Shown one piece after another: positions 33,668 through 41,798 of a DNA stretch of 64,000 nt. The notes under the pieces are model-generated. The model ran no database searches. It had not been told where the DNA came from and worked only from the letters and a program-made list of their open reading frames with translations. The position numbers and the translations under genes are program-made. Numbering within the stretch: position 1 is the stretch's first letter; each line of letters opens with the position of its first letter. Origin of the DNA: Mesorhizobium carmichaelinearum (lineage in GTDB: Bacteria; Pseudomonadota; Alphaproteobacteria; Rhizobiales; Rhizobiaceae); NCBI RefSeq assembly GCF_900199455.1, contig NZ_FZQR01000003.1:372001-436000 (forward strand), given 5' to 3'.

Positions 33668-34124
33668 CCGCACGCTGCTTGCGATGGCAGCCCTTGCCGG
33701 CTTCTGCCAGCCTGCGCCGGCGGCAATCATCGGCACCTGCACCATCATGGTCGGGGCGTCGGGAACGATGAAGGCAAATCCCGGCCTCAACGTGTTCGGC
33801 TCCAAGCAGGCCGGCGGATCGAGCGCGGGCGCCACCATCACCGCCAGCTCGCTGCTTTGCACCTTGCTCAACCTGCTCGATTGTTATTCCGTTTCCGCAC
33901 CGGCGCCCGCATCGTTCTCGTCGGCGCCAAGCGGCGGCGGCACCAATGTCAACTTCAGCACCGTCTACCGCCTCGACGGCACCGGCGTCGACACCTCCGG
34001 AAGCGTGCCGCAGCGCGTCGTCAACGGCACCCACACTATCGAGGTTGACCTCACCGCCACCAAATCATCGGGCATCTTTCCCGCCGGCAGCTATCAGGGC
34101 ACGGTCACCGTGCGCTGCGAGTGA
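33633..34124 (+). CDS. Secreted pilin-like protein D of the cassette
   Basis: 163 residues. A very basic n-region (MAMARKRGRRNSR) precedes a signal peptide core LLAMAALAGFCQPAPAA. The mature part is Gly/Ser/Thr-rich, predicted all-beta, begins with IIGTCTIMVG and ends YQGTVTVRCE, so the terminal Cys pattern matches the first gene; two further Cys lie mid-chain. It is likely a second structural subunit. It starts inside the third gene (ATG after AGGACCGGAA). No usher or adhesin gene follows. Confidence 0.68.
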   Translation: MAMARKRGRRNSRTLLAMAALAGFCQPAPAAIIGTCTIMVGASGTMKANPGLNVFGSKQAGGSSAGATITASSLLCTLLNLLDCYSVSAPAPASFSSAPSGGGTNVNFSTVYRLDGTGVDTSGSVPQRVVNGTHTIEVDLTATKSSGIFPAGSYQGTVTVRCE

Positions 34125-34197
34125 GGCGACAAATCGCCTTTTGATATCCACATGGTCTGGCAAGTCACCGCATGACGCGCTAGCTTCCCGCGCAACC

Positions 34198-34237
34198 GGG
34201 GTGCCGGTGCAGCCATAGTGATGCATCGGCGCACCCC
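34198..34237. repeat. Inverted repeat between the fimbria-like cassette and rbsK
   Basis: GGGGTGC (34198-34204) and GCACCCC (34231-34237) are a perfect 7-bp inverted repeat with a 26-bp spacer. No T run follows. It could be a cassette-end hairpin or an operator for rbsK. Confidence 0.3.
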
Positions 34238-34312
34238 GCCATCTTCGATCCACATCGTGCTTTCCGAAAGTCGATCCTGATTTCCGGCCAGCGCTGGCAG
34301 GGAGGCACTTTC

Positions 34313-35218
34313 TTGATAGTCGTCATCGGCTCGATCAACCTCGACCTAATCGCCAAAGTCGACCGCTTGCCAACCCCCGGCGAAACGGTGAGCGGCTCCG
34401 GTTTCGCCACGGCGCCCGGCGGCAAGGGCGCCAACCAGGCGCTGGCCGCCGCGCGCGCCGGTGTCCCCGTGCGCATGGTCGGCGCCGTCGGCAAGGACAG
34501 TTTTGCCGGCGAGGCGCTGGCATTGCTGCGCGAGGCCAAGGTCGACCTGTCGGGCGTGGGGGAAACCTTTGCCTCGACCGGCACGGCGCTGATCATGGTC
34601 GGCCACGACGGCGAGAACATCATCGCCGTGGTCCCCGGCGCCAATGCGTCGGTGGTGCCCGGCGATCTTTCCAAGGCCTTCCTGAAAAAGGGCGACGTCG
34701 TGTTGCTCCAGCATGAGATCCCGCTGGCGACCGTCGATGCCGCGCTCGACCAGGCACGGGTCGCCGGCGCCATCACCGTGCTCAACACCGCTCCCTTCCA
34801 GGGCGATGCGGCGGCTTTCCTCGGCAAGGCCGATTATGCCGTCGCCAACGAGACCGAGTTCGACCTCTATGGCGAGGCGCTGGCGTTGAAGGGCCGCGAC
34901 CGGGCGGCACGCATGCGCGACTTCGCAGCAAAAACCGGCCGCACCATCGTCGTCACCCTCGGCAGCGACGGTGTGATGGCGGCGACGCCGAGCGATTTCC
35001 TGACTGTTGCAGCCATGAAGATCACGCCTGTCGACACGGTCGGCGCCGGCGACACCTTCTGCGGCTACTTCGCCGCCGGCTTGTCGTCCGGCCTTGCGCT
35101 CGACAAGGCGCTGGCGCGCGCCGGTGCGGCAGGCTCGCTCGCATGCCTCAAGCCGGGTGCCCAACCGGCTATCCCGCTGGCCAAGGATGTCGATCAGGCC
35201 TTGCAGGAAACCCGTTGA
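34313..35218 (+). CDS. rbsK: Ribokinase
   Basis: 301 residues of the PfkB family; phosphorylates ribose to ribose-5-phosphate. It starts at TTG 34313 after GGAGG, giving the expected N-terminus IVVIGSINLDLIAKVDRLPTPGE. Motifs: PGGKGANQALAAARAG (PfkB signature 1) and DTVGAGDTFCGYFAAG (signature 2 with catalytic Asp). Ribose released by the nucleoside hydrolase at 38 kb would be its natural substrate. The amidase gene starts 1 bp after its stop. Confidence 0.92.
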   Translation: MIVVIGSINLDLIAKVDRLPTPGETVSGSGFATAPGGKGANQALAAARAGVPVRMVGAVGKDSFAGEALALLREAKVDLSGVGETFASTGTALIMVGHDGENIIAVVPGANASVVPGDLSKAFLKKGDVVLLQHEIPLATVDAALDQARVAGAITVLNTAPFQGDAAAFLGKADYAVANETEFDLYGEALALKGRDRAARMRDFAAKTGRTIVVTLGSDGVMAATPSDFLTVAAMKITPVDTVGAGDTFCGYFAAGLSSGLALDKALARAGAAGSLACLKPGAQPAIPLAKDVDQALQETR

Positions 35219-35219
35219 G

Positions 35220-36665
35220 ATGATGCGTCCCGCGACGAAACATGCCGTGCCGCCGGCCGGCGATATCTGCCGCCTGTCCGCCATCGAGCTTGCCGACGCG
35301 ATCCGCCGCCAGAAACTATCCGTACGCGAGGTGGTGACCGCCTTCCTCGACCGCATCGAAGCGGTCAACCCGCTGGTCAACGCCATCGTCTCTTTGCGCG
35401 ACCGCAGCGACATCCTGCGCGAGGCCGATGCAGCCGATAGCAGGCGGGGAGGCGAAACCGGTACGCTCTTTGGCCTGCCGATCGCAATCAAGGACCTCGC
35501 CTCGACGACCGGGCTCAGGACCTCCTTCGGCTCGCCGATCTTCGCCGATTTCGTGCCGCAGGAAGACGATTTCTTCGTCGAGCGCATCCGCGACGCCGGC
35601 GCCATCATCATCGGCAAGACCAATGTCCCCGAATTCGGGCTGGGATCCAACACCTACAACAATGTCTTCGGGCCGACGCTGAACGCCTTCGACCCGGCGC
35701 TCACCGCCGGCGGCTCGAGCGGCGGTGCGGCGGTGGCGCTGGCGCTCGACATGGTGCCTGTCGCTGACGGCAGCGACTTCGGCGGCTCGCTACGCAATCC
35801 GGCAGGCTGGAACAATGTCTACGGTTTCCGCCCGTCGCAGGGGCTTGTGCCCGGCGGACCGGACTTCGAGGTCTTTCATGCACAGATGGGCGTCGAAGGG
35901 CCGATGGGCCGCAACGTCGCCGACATGGCGCTGCTGCTCGACGTGCAGGCGGGCTACCATCCGCAGGCACCCCTGTCCTATGAGAAACCGGGCTCGTTCC
36001 TCGAAGGCCTCGCAATACCGCCGACCGGCGGCCGCATCGCCTGGTTTGGCGATCTCGGCGGCCATCTGCCGATCGAAGCGGGCATCCTCGATCTGTGCGA
36101 GGCGGCACTCGGCCGGCTCGCGGGCCAGTCCTTCGCGGTCGAACCCTTGCTGCCGGATTTCGATTTCGAAGCACTGTGGCATGCCTTCGTCACGCTGCGC
36201 CAGGCCAGCAGCGGCTGCGCCCTCAAGGTCCATTACGACGACCCCTCCAGGCGTGGCCTGCTGAAGCCGGAAGCCATCTGGGAAATCGAGAACGCGATGC
36301 GGCTGACGGCGCTGCAGATCCGCGCGGCCTCGGTGATCCGCACCTCCTGGCATCGCACGCTGCTGTCGATCTTCGACCGCTTCGATCTCATCGCGCTGCC
36401 GACCGCGCAGGTCTTCCCCTTCGAGATCGGCACGCACTGGCCAAGCGAGGTCGCCGGACGGCCAATGGACAGCTATCACCGCTGGATGCAGGTTTCCGCC
36501 TTTGCCACGCTGGGCGGCTGCCCGGCGGTCAACGTGCCGGTCGGTTTCGACGACAAGGGCCGGCCAATGGGCATGCAGCTAATCGGCCGGCCGCGCGGCG
36601 ACCTCGCCGTGCTGAGGGCGGCCGCAGCCTATGAGGCGACACTGCCCTGGCAAGCCGGCGCTTGA
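35220..36665 (+). CDS. Amidase signature family enzyme
   Basis: 481 residues. The Ser-cisSer-Lys triad is visible: Lys in LPIAIKDLAS, the cis-Ser in AGGSSGGAAVALALDM and the nucleophile Ser in DGSDFGGSLRNPAGW. This Gly/Ser-rich signature is shared by GatA and many amide hydrolases. No gatB or gatC is adjacent and the C-terminus (MDSYHRWMQVSAFATLGGCPAVNVPVG) is that of stand-alone amidases, so a catabolic role is likelier than tRNA amidation. Probably in one transcript with rbsK. Confidence 0.88.
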   Translation: MMRPATKHAVPPAGDICRLSAIELADAIRRQKLSVREVVTAFLDRIEAVNPLVNAIVSLRDRSDILREADAADSRRGGETGTLFGLPIAIKDLASTTGLRTSFGSPIFADFVPQEDDFFVERIRDAGAIIIGKTNVPEFGLGSNTYNNVFGPTLNAFDPALTAGGSSGGAAVALALDMVPVADGSDFGGSLRNPAGWNNVYGFRPSQGLVPGGPDFEVFHAQMGVEGPMGRNVADMALLLDVQAGYHPQAPLSYEKPGSFLEGLAIPPTGGRIAWFGDLGGHLPIEAGILDLCEAALGRLAGQSFAVEPLLPDFDFEALWHAFVTLRQASSGCALKVHYDDPSRRGLLKPEAIWEIENAMRLTALQIRAASVIRTSWHRTLLSIFDRFDLIALPTAQVFPFEIGTHWPSEVAGRPMDSYHRWMQVSAFATLGGCPAVNVPVGFDDKGRPMGMQLIGRPRGDLAVLRAAAAYEATLPWQAGA

Positions 36666-36772
36666 CGCGCGTGTAGCGGCCCGGCGCCTTCGCGTGCGGC
36701 TTGCGCGGAGGCTGTCGCCATGCATTGATTGTCGTCCACTACGCCGCATTGGCGGCATTTTGAGGAAAAATC

Positions 36773-37387
36773 ATGTCGCTGGAACTCTACGCTGCCTATG
36801 TCCTCGCCTGCATCGTCATCATCCTGGTGCCCGGTCCGACGGTCACGCTGATCATCGCCAACAGCATTCGCCACGGAACCCGCGCCGGCCTCGCCAATGT
36901 CGCCGGCACGCAGGCCGGGCTTGCCATCATGATCGCCATCGTCGGCATCGGCCTCAACACGCTGATCGCGGGCATGGGCCACTGGTTCGAATGGGTGCGC
37001 CTGATCGGCGCCGCTTACCTGATCTGGATGGGCGTGCAGATGTTCCGCTCCAAGGGCACGCTGAACGCCGACGGCACCGCGAGGAAGCCGCGCGGGGGCT
37101 TCTTCCTGCAAGGCCTGCTGGTGGCGCTGAGCAACCCCAAGACGCTGGTATTCTTCGGTGCCTTCTTTCCGCAGTTCATCGCACCACAAGGCAATTATTC
37201 GCTGCAGATCGTCGTCATGGGCCTGACCGCCATGATCTTCGCCGCCATGTCGGATTCGACCTACGCACTCGCCGCCGGCCGCGCCGGGCGCCTGCTGTCG
37301 GCCAGCCGCATCAAGCTCATGTCCAGGATCAGCGGCAGCTTCCTGGTCGGCGGCGGCCTGTGGCTGGCGTTTTCAAGGTCGAAGTAA
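36773..37387 (+). CDS. LysE/RhtB family exporter
   Basis: 204 residues, about six membrane helices. Family features are VPGPTVTLIIANSIRHGTRAGLANVAGTQAG at the N-terminus, the helix-3 segment RLIGAAYLIWMGVQMFRS and GLLVALSNPKTLVFFGAFFPQFI. It exports amino acids such as lysine, threonine or homoserine lactone; the substrate is unknown. It lies 107 bp after the amidase, whose product might be an amino acid to be exported, but this is only a guess. Confidence 0.9.
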   Translation: MSLELYAAYVLACIVIILVPGPTVTLIIANSIRHGTRAGLANVAGTQAGLAIMIAIVGIGLNTLIAGMGHWFEWVRLIGAAYLIWMGVQMFRSKGTLNADGTARKPRGGFFLQGLLVALSNPKTLVFFGAFFPQFIAPQGNYSLQIVVMGLTAMIFAAMSDSTYALAAGRAGRLLSASRIKLMSRISGSFLVGGGLWLAFSRSK

Positions 37388-37493
37388 CGGCAGCGGTCGC
37401 GAGCCCGGCGCCGCGAAAGTTGCGGCGCCCTGGAATGGCAATCGATTGAAAGTCTGTTCTCCCACCACCACATGAATCTGCACTGAGGGATTC

Positions 37494-37817
37494 ATGTCTG
37501 TCTTTTGGACTTGGGATGGTTTGAAGAGGAACGCGCCTGGCGTGATCCTTTTCATTGGTGCGTTTGCGATTATAACTATGTTGGCGGCAAACAAATGGGC
37601 CAACGACGCAAGCCCAATCCGGTCTGTCGGTGCCATCGATGCAACGATCAAAAGTGCCCAATGGAGAGACGGTAAGTACATCCTCTATGTGCTTGTTCTC
37701 AATGATGGCTCGTCCGTGCTCATCGACGATGACCGCCCGCATCTGATTGAGTCAGATGCCAGCATCGAACGCGTCACGCGCGAAAATGGCGTCGTCTTCT
37801 ACCGGTTTCCCGAGTGA
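37494..37817 (+). CDS. Hypothetical membrane protein, first of a paralogous pair
   Basis: 107 residues. One N-terminal membrane helix (APGVILFIGAFAIITMLAA) is followed by a small predicted beta domain with Y-x-x-Y and LNDGSSVLIDDDRPHLIESDASIER. The next gene encodes the same layout (LNDNALISVDG...PHTIGSEVTIER), so the two are tandem paralogs. The base composition here is visibly less GC-rich than the neighbours. No family recognised. Confidence 0.6.
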   Translation: MSVFWTWDGLKRNAPGVILFIGAFAIITMLAANKWANDASPIRSVGAIDATIKSAQWRDGKYILYVLVLNDGSSVLIDDDRPHLIESDASIERVTRENGVVFYRFPE

Positions 37818-37820
37818 GAC

Positions 37821-38195
37821 ATGGCGACAGGATTTTCTCGCAAAAGCCGCTTGCTCCTGCTTCAGGCCGAATATCGCGAGGCGGTCATTGGCCTCGCCTT
37901 CTTCTGCGCACTGCCTCTGGCGGCGCTGATCCCGATTGCGATGAACCAGGACAATCCTGTCGTCGGCACACAACGCGTTGCGGGCATCGTTGAAAACGCC
38001 ACGTCCATGCCCGTAGCCCCGAAGGCCGTCTCCGGTCGCGGACTTTATTACCAGTATGGCATCCGTCTTAACGACAATGCCCTGATATCTGTCGACGGCG
38101 AGTTGGATACGCCGCACACGATCGGATCGGAAGTGACGATCGAACGGCAGCGCCATAAGAAAGGCGCCGACACTTTTCGTCTGCTCCCCGATTAA
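37821..38195 (+). CDS. Hypothetical membrane protein, second of a paralogous pair
   Basis: 124 residues, starting 3 bp after the first paralog. One membrane helix (EAVIGLAFFCALPLAALIPIAM) is followed by an extracytoplasmic beta domain with GLYYQYGIRLNDNALISVDG and the shared element TIERQRHKK. It is surely translated with its neighbour. The two may form a heteromer; function unknown. Confidence 0.6.
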   Translation: MATGFSRKSRLLLLQAEYREAVIGLAFFCALPLAALIPIAMNQDNPVVGTQRVAGIVENATSMPVAPKAVSGRGLYYQYGIRLNDNALISVDGELDTPHTIGSEVTIERQRHKKGADTFRLLPD

Positions 38196-38253
38196 GCAAG
38201 CGAATGCGGGGCGTCCAAAGCGCACAGCCGTGGACGACCCACATCGAAGAAAA

Positions 38254-39195
38254 CTAAAGCCGCCCCAGCCTCTCCACCAGCAGCGCGAAGAAGCCGTCAT
38301 GGTCGATATCGCGCATCACCATGGCGTTCTTTTCCCGCTTGGTCACGCCCCACCAGTCGATCACGGTCATGCCCATGGTCAGTTCCGAGGCGGTTTCCAC
38401 GCTGACATTGCAGCTGCGGCCCTTGAACAGCTCCGGCTTCAAGAGATAGGCGATGACGCAGGGGTCGTGCAGCGGGCCGCCATCGGTGCCGTATTTGCCC
38501 TCGTCGTAACGCTCGAAGAACTCCAGCATCTCAGCGGTCGCGATGCCGACCTTGGTGCCGAGCGCGCGGAAGGCCTGCGTGCGCTTGGTGGTCGTCAGCG
38601 CCTTGTGGGTGACGTCGAGCGGCATCATCACGATCGGGATGCCGGACTTGAACACCAGATCGGCGGCCTGCGGATCGACATAGATGTTGAATTCGGCCGC
38701 GGGCGTGACGTTGCCGCCCTCGAAGAAGCCGCCGCCCATCAGCACGATTTCCTTGATGCGCGGAGCGATGCGCGGTTCGCGGATCAGCGCCAGCGCTATG
38801 TTGGTCAGCGGCCCGAGCGGGCAGAGCGTGATGGTGCCGCTCTCTTCTTTCATCAGCGTCTCGACGATGAAGTCGACGGCATACTGCTCCTGCAGCTTCA
38901 TCGTCGGTTCGGGCAGTTGCGGCCCGTTGAGGCCGGTCTTGCCATGCACTTCCTCGGCGGTGACCAGCGTGCGCGCCAGGGGACGGATGGCACCGGCATA
39001 GACCTTGATCTCCGGCCGGCCGGCCAGTTCACAGATCTTGCGGGCATTCTTTTCGGTGAGCTTCAGCGGCACGTTGCCGGCAACGGCAGTGATGCCGACG
39101 ATCTCCAATTCGCTGCTGCCGAGCGCCAGCAGAATGGCGACGGCATCGTCCTGGCCGGGGTCGGTGTCGATGATGATCTTGCGTGGTTGGGGCAT
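38254..39195 (-). CDS. Nucleoside hydrolase (IUNH family)
   Basis: 313 residues from the ATG at 39195. Hydrolyses ribonucleosides to base and ribose. The calcium-binding signature DTDPGQDDAVAILLAL at the N-terminus is intact, with TLCPLGPLTNIALAL, NIYVDPQAADLVF and the C-terminal HDPCVIAYLL that carries the catalytic His. It resembles the pyrimidine-preferring Rih group, but specificity cannot be fixed. It complements the nucleoside salvage genes at 1.5-12.6 kb and could supply ribose to rbsK. Confidence 0.9.
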   Translation of the reverse strand: MPQPRKIIIDTDPGQDDAVAILLALGSSELEIVGITAVAGNVPLKLTEKNARKICELAGRPEIKVYAGAIRPLARTLVTAEEVHGKTGLNGPQLPEPTMKLQEQYAVDFIVETLMKEESGTITLCPLGPLTNIALALIREPRIAPRIKEIVLMGGGFFEGGNVTPAAEFNIYVDPQAADLVFKSGIPIVMMPLDVTHKALTTTKRTQAFRALGTKVGIATAEMLEFFERYDEGKYGTDGGPLHDPCVIAYLLKPELFKGRSCNVSVETASELTMGMTVIDWWGVTKREKNAMVMRDIDHDGFFALLVERLGRL

Positions 39196-39354
39196 TTCAA
39201 TTCCTTGTTTGGCTGGCCGTGAGCTCACCGGATCGAGAGCACGCCTGAAGGACGACCTCGGCGCTTCTCCTTGCATCCGCGCGTCGTTTCAAGCGCCATG
39301 TCGATTATTCCTGTGAGTCCAAGGCCTGGTCTTTTTGGGCGGGTCTTGTGGTGG

Positions 39355-39383
39355 CTTGAACTTGGTCGCGGGGCGGACCATAT
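39355..39383 (+). promoter_or_regulatory. Candidate RpoH (sigma-32) promoter of hsp20
   Basis: CTTGAAC (39355-39361) and GACCATAT (39376-39383) are spaced by 14 bp, in agreement with the heat-shock consensus CTTGAAA-N11-16-CCCCATNT. Transcription would start near 39390, about 60 nt before the hsp20 ATG. Confidence 0.6.
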
Positions 39384-39394
39384 CAAGACCATCG

Positions 39395-39451
39395 GGAAAA
39401 ATGCCATCTGGGTTTTTCCACTTTATGTCGCTCTTGAGAGGACAGTGTAAC
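39395..39451 (+). promoter_or_regulatory. ROSE-like RNA thermometer in the hsp20 leader
   Basis: A first hairpin pairs GGAAAAA (39395-39401) with TTTTTCC (39413-39419). The second, TGTC-G-CTC-TTGA-GAG-GACA (39426-39444), traps the Shine-Dalgarno AGAGGA in its 3' arm opposite TCGCT, with an unpaired G at 39430. UYGCU facing the Shine-Dalgarno with an extra G is the hallmark of ROSE elements, which repress rhizobial small heat-shock genes at low temperature. Confidence 0.75.
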
Positions 39452-39877
39452 ATGAGCCGAATGACGCCTTTCTCCAGCCCGCTTCTCCTTGGTTTCGACG
39501 CCATGGAAAAGACCTTGGAGCGCCTGGCGAAATCCGGGGACAGCTACCCTCCCTACAACATCGAACGGCTCAGCGGTGCCGACGGCAAGGCCGAAAGGCT
39601 GCGCATTACGCTCGCCGTCGCCGGTTTCGCCGAAAGCGATCTCGATGTGACAACGGAGGAAAACCAGCTGGTCGTGCGCGGCCGTCAGACCGACGACACC
39701 GAGCGCGAATTCCTCCATCGCGGCATCGCCGCGCGCCAGTTCCAGCGCTGTTTCGTGCTGGCCGACGGCATGCGGGTGATCGCGGCGGAGCTGAAGAACG
39801 GCCTGTTGTCGATCGACCTCGATCGGCCGGAGTCCGAACGGCTGGTACGGAAAATAAACATATCGGTGAAAGACTGA
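39452..39877 (+). CDS. Small heat-shock protein Hsp20 (IbpA family)
   Basis: 141 residues. An alpha-crystallin chaperone that holds unfolding proteins. The crystallin domain runs from about YNIERLSG to the C-terminus, with LRITLAVAGFAESDLDVTTEENQLVVRG and the ELKNGLLSIDL motif. It lacks the C-terminal IXI tail, ending in NISVKD, which may affect oligomer assembly. A sigma-32-like promoter and ROSE-like leader precede it; DUF1150 follows after 77 bp. Confidence 0.93.
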   Translation: MSRMTPFSSPLLLGFDAMEKTLERLAKSGDSYPPYNIERLSGADGKAERLRITLAVAGFAESDLDVTTEENQLVVRGRQTDDTEREFLHRGIAARQFQRCFVLADGMRVIAAELKNGLLSIDLDRPESERLVRKINISVKD

Positions 39878-39954
39878 TCTTTACCGATGGCTCTCATGCG
39901 GGATGGCCTATTGCCCCAGGAAAGGGCGGCGTCCACGCGCCAAGGAGGCTTGAA

Positions 39955-40209
39955 ATGACCAGAACTGAAACGATCACCATGACCAATGGCGAATTCGCCC
40001 ATCTCGGCGAAGGCTCGGTCGCTTATCTGCGCAAGGTCTCGAGCGATGACCTGCTCGGGCGCTTCCCGAACATCGGTGAAATCGCGCCCGGCCTGGAGCT
40101 GTGGGCCCTGTTTGCCGCAAACGGCCAGCCGATCCTGCTTTCCGATGCGCGTGACCGCGCACTGGCCGGCGCCATGGAAAACGACCTGACCACCGTCGCC
40201 ATTCACTAA
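39955..40209 (+). CDS. DUF1150 family protein
   Basis: 84 residues. DUF1150 is a small rhizobial family commonly found beside hsp20; its core AYLRKVSSDDLLGRFPNI and LWALFAANGQPILLSDARDRAL is present. Start codon after AAGGAGG. Function unknown, probably linked to heat shock by position. Its stop codon TAA is the first three bases of a dispersed palindromic repeat. Confidence 0.85.
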   Translation: MTRTETITMTNGEFAHLGEGSVAYLRKVSSDDLLGRFPNIGEIAPGLELWALFAANGQPILLSDARDRALAGAMENDLTTVAIH

Positions 40210-40294
40210 AGCAATTCCAGGAAAAGTGTTTGGCGGTTTTCCCGGGAAAAACGCATGGCGTTTTCCCTTGGGAATTGCGCCAAAACAAAGAATT
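40207..40294 (+). repeat. Dispersed palindromic repeat, copy 1
   Basis: Starts TAAAGCAATTCCAGGAAAAG and ends GGAATTGCGCC...AAACAAAGAATT. The central part is a palindrome of GCGGTTTTCCC/GGGAAAAACGC type. Copies 2 (41736-41798, opposite strand) and 3 (43521-43574, divergent) share the ends. The DUF1150 stop codon lies in its first bases. Confidence 0.8.
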
Positions 40295-40317
40295 GGCGAC
40301 CGGTTGGCTGAAACGAA

Positions 40318-40340
40318 AAGGGCCGCTCGCGGCGGCCCTT
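40318..40340 (-). terminator. Terminator of ptsN
   Basis: AAGGGCCGC and GCGGCCCTT make a perfect 9-bp stem with a 5-nt loop. On the minus strand the stem runs into TTTTCGTTTC, 26 bp after the ptsN stop. Confidence 0.75.
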
Positions 40341-40365
40341 GGCAGTCTTTCTCAAAAATCCAGCT

Positions 40366-40830
40366 TCAGGCGGCGTGCGAGGCCTGCGTGTCCGATAACA
40401 GCGCGTGGATCGCCGTGGCGTCGCGCGTCCCCCTGATCTTGGCCACCGTGTCGGCGTCGCGCAGCACCCGCGCGATGCGCGACAGGGCCTTCAGGTGATC
40501 GGCGCCAGCCCCTTCCGGTGCCAGCAGCAGAAACACCAGATCGACAGGCTGGTCGTCCAGCGACTCGAAATCGACCGGCGTTTCCAGCCGGGCGAAAACG
40601 CCGGCGATGCGCTTCACGCCGGCGAGCTTGCCATGCGGAATGGCGATGCCGTTGCCGACGCCGGTCGAACCCAGCCGCTCGCGCTGCAGGATGGTGTCGA
40701 ACACTTCCCTCTCCGGAATGCCCGAAATCCCCGCGGCCCGCTCGGACAGCAATTGCAGAAGCTGCTTCTTGGAGTTCGCCTTCAACGCCGGCAAAATCGC
40801 CGGAACGCTGATAAGATCGCTCAGATCCAT
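40366..40830 (-). CDS. ptsN: PTS IIA-like nitrogen regulatory protein PtsN
   Basis: 154 residues of the EIIA-Ntr family; receives phosphate from NPr and regulates potassium, nitrogen and carbon metabolism. The phosphorylated His lies in GVGNGIAIPHGKL, near residue 66. It sits downstream of rpoN and hpf, the usual order. In rhizobia it works with PtsP and HPr kinase-linked PtsH. Confidence 0.95.
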   Translation of the reverse strand: MDLSDLISVPAILPALKANSKKQLLQLLSERAAGISGIPEREVFDTILQRERLGSTGVGNGIAIPHGKLAGVKRIAGVFARLETPVDFESLDDQPVDLVFLLLAPEGAGADHLKALSRIARVLRDADTVAKIRGTRDATAIHALLSDTQASHAA

Positions 40831-40889
40831 GCTTGAAAATCCCTTGTTCGCCTGCCGTCACCAGTCCTCACCCCTCGTGCGGCTGGCTT

Positions 40890-41474
40890 TTATCCCTGTG
40901 CGACCTTGGTCGTGGACGGGTCGATCCAGCCGATGTTTCCGTCGGGCCGGCGATAGACGATATTGAGATGATCGGTTCCGGCGTTGCGGAAAACGAACAC
41001 CGGACTGTCCTTGGTATCGAGCTCGATGACCGCCGAGGCCACCGACATGGTCTTCAGCGTCATGGTTGATTCGGCGACGATGGCCGGCGCGAAATCCTCC
41101 GGGATCTCCTCGTCGTCATCGGCCAGCGGCGCCATCACCGTATAGGCGATGTCGGTCAACCCATCATTGCCATTGCCCGAATTGTGCGATTTGAGACGGC
41201 GCTTGTAGCGCCGAAGCCGGGTCTCCAGCCGATCGGCCGCGGCCTCGAAGGCGAGCGTCGGATCCTGGGCATCGCCCGTGGCCTGCAGCGAGGCGCCGGA
41301 ATCCAGCCGGATCATGCAATCCGCCGAATAGCGCGAACCCGATTTGATGACGGTGACGTGTCCCGCAAAACCGCGATCGAAATATTTGCCGATCGCTTCG
41401 CCGACACGATCGTTGATGCGTGTGCGGAACGCATCGCCGATATCCATGTGTTTTCCCGATATGCGCAGATTCAT
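40890..41474 (-). CDS. hpf: Ribosome hibernation promoting factor, long form
   Basis: 194 residues. The N-terminal HPF/RaiA domain (MNLRISGKHMDIGDAFRTRI; AADRLETRLRRYKRRLKSH) binds the 30S decoding site in resting cells. After an acidic linker, the C-terminal domain (DSPVFVFRNAGTDHLNIVYRRPDGNIGWIDP) dimerises to pair ribosomes into 100S particles. The long form therefore makes 100S particles without RMF. It has its own upstream gap of 320 bp. Confidence 0.94.
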   Translation of the reverse strand: MNLRISGKHMDIGDAFRTRINDRVGEAIGKYFDRGFAGHVTVIKSGSRYSADCMIRLDSGASLQATGDAQDPTLAFEAAADRLETRLRRYKRRLKSHNSGNGNDGLTDIAYTVMAPLADDDEEIPEDFAPAIVAESTMTLKTMSVASAVIELDTKDSPVFVFRNAGTDHLNIVYRRPDGNIGWIDPSTTKVAQG

Positions 41475-41735
41475 CTGAAAACTGACCTTCCTTGCTCAGG
41501 CTTCAAACTGGCCCGAGTTTATACTCGTGATCCGTGCGCACAAGCTTTGCGGCGTCACTCGCGCCGATTTAAATCCGAACTTTCCGGTTGATCACAAGCC
41601 GCCGTTTTGACCGTCCCGAGGCCATTGTCGTGACGGACCATCCGCTAGCGGGCATCGGGCCCGTCTCATGCGGGCGGGCTTCTAGCCACTTCCCCGCGGC
41701 TTGTCAATGAAGCTCGAAAGCTGTGGAAAATCGGG
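41475..41735. other. Intergenic region upstream of hpf
   Basis: About 260 bp between hpf and repeat copy 2. A palindrome CGAGT-TTAT-ACTCG lies at 41514-41527, about 40 bp before the hpf start, and may overlap its promoter. No other feature recognised. Confidence 0.4.
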
Positions 41736-41798
41736 AATTCTTTGTTTGACGCAATTCCTGTGGGAAAACCGCTTCACACTTTTCCTGGAATTGCTTTA
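41736..41798 (-). repeat. Dispersed palindromic repeat, copy 2
   Basis: On the minus strand it starts TAAAGCAATTCCAGGAAAAG and continues to GGAATTGCGTC and AAACAAAGAATT, nearly identical to copy 1 but lacking about 22 central bases. Its first three bases are the rpoN stop codon. Confidence 0.8.
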
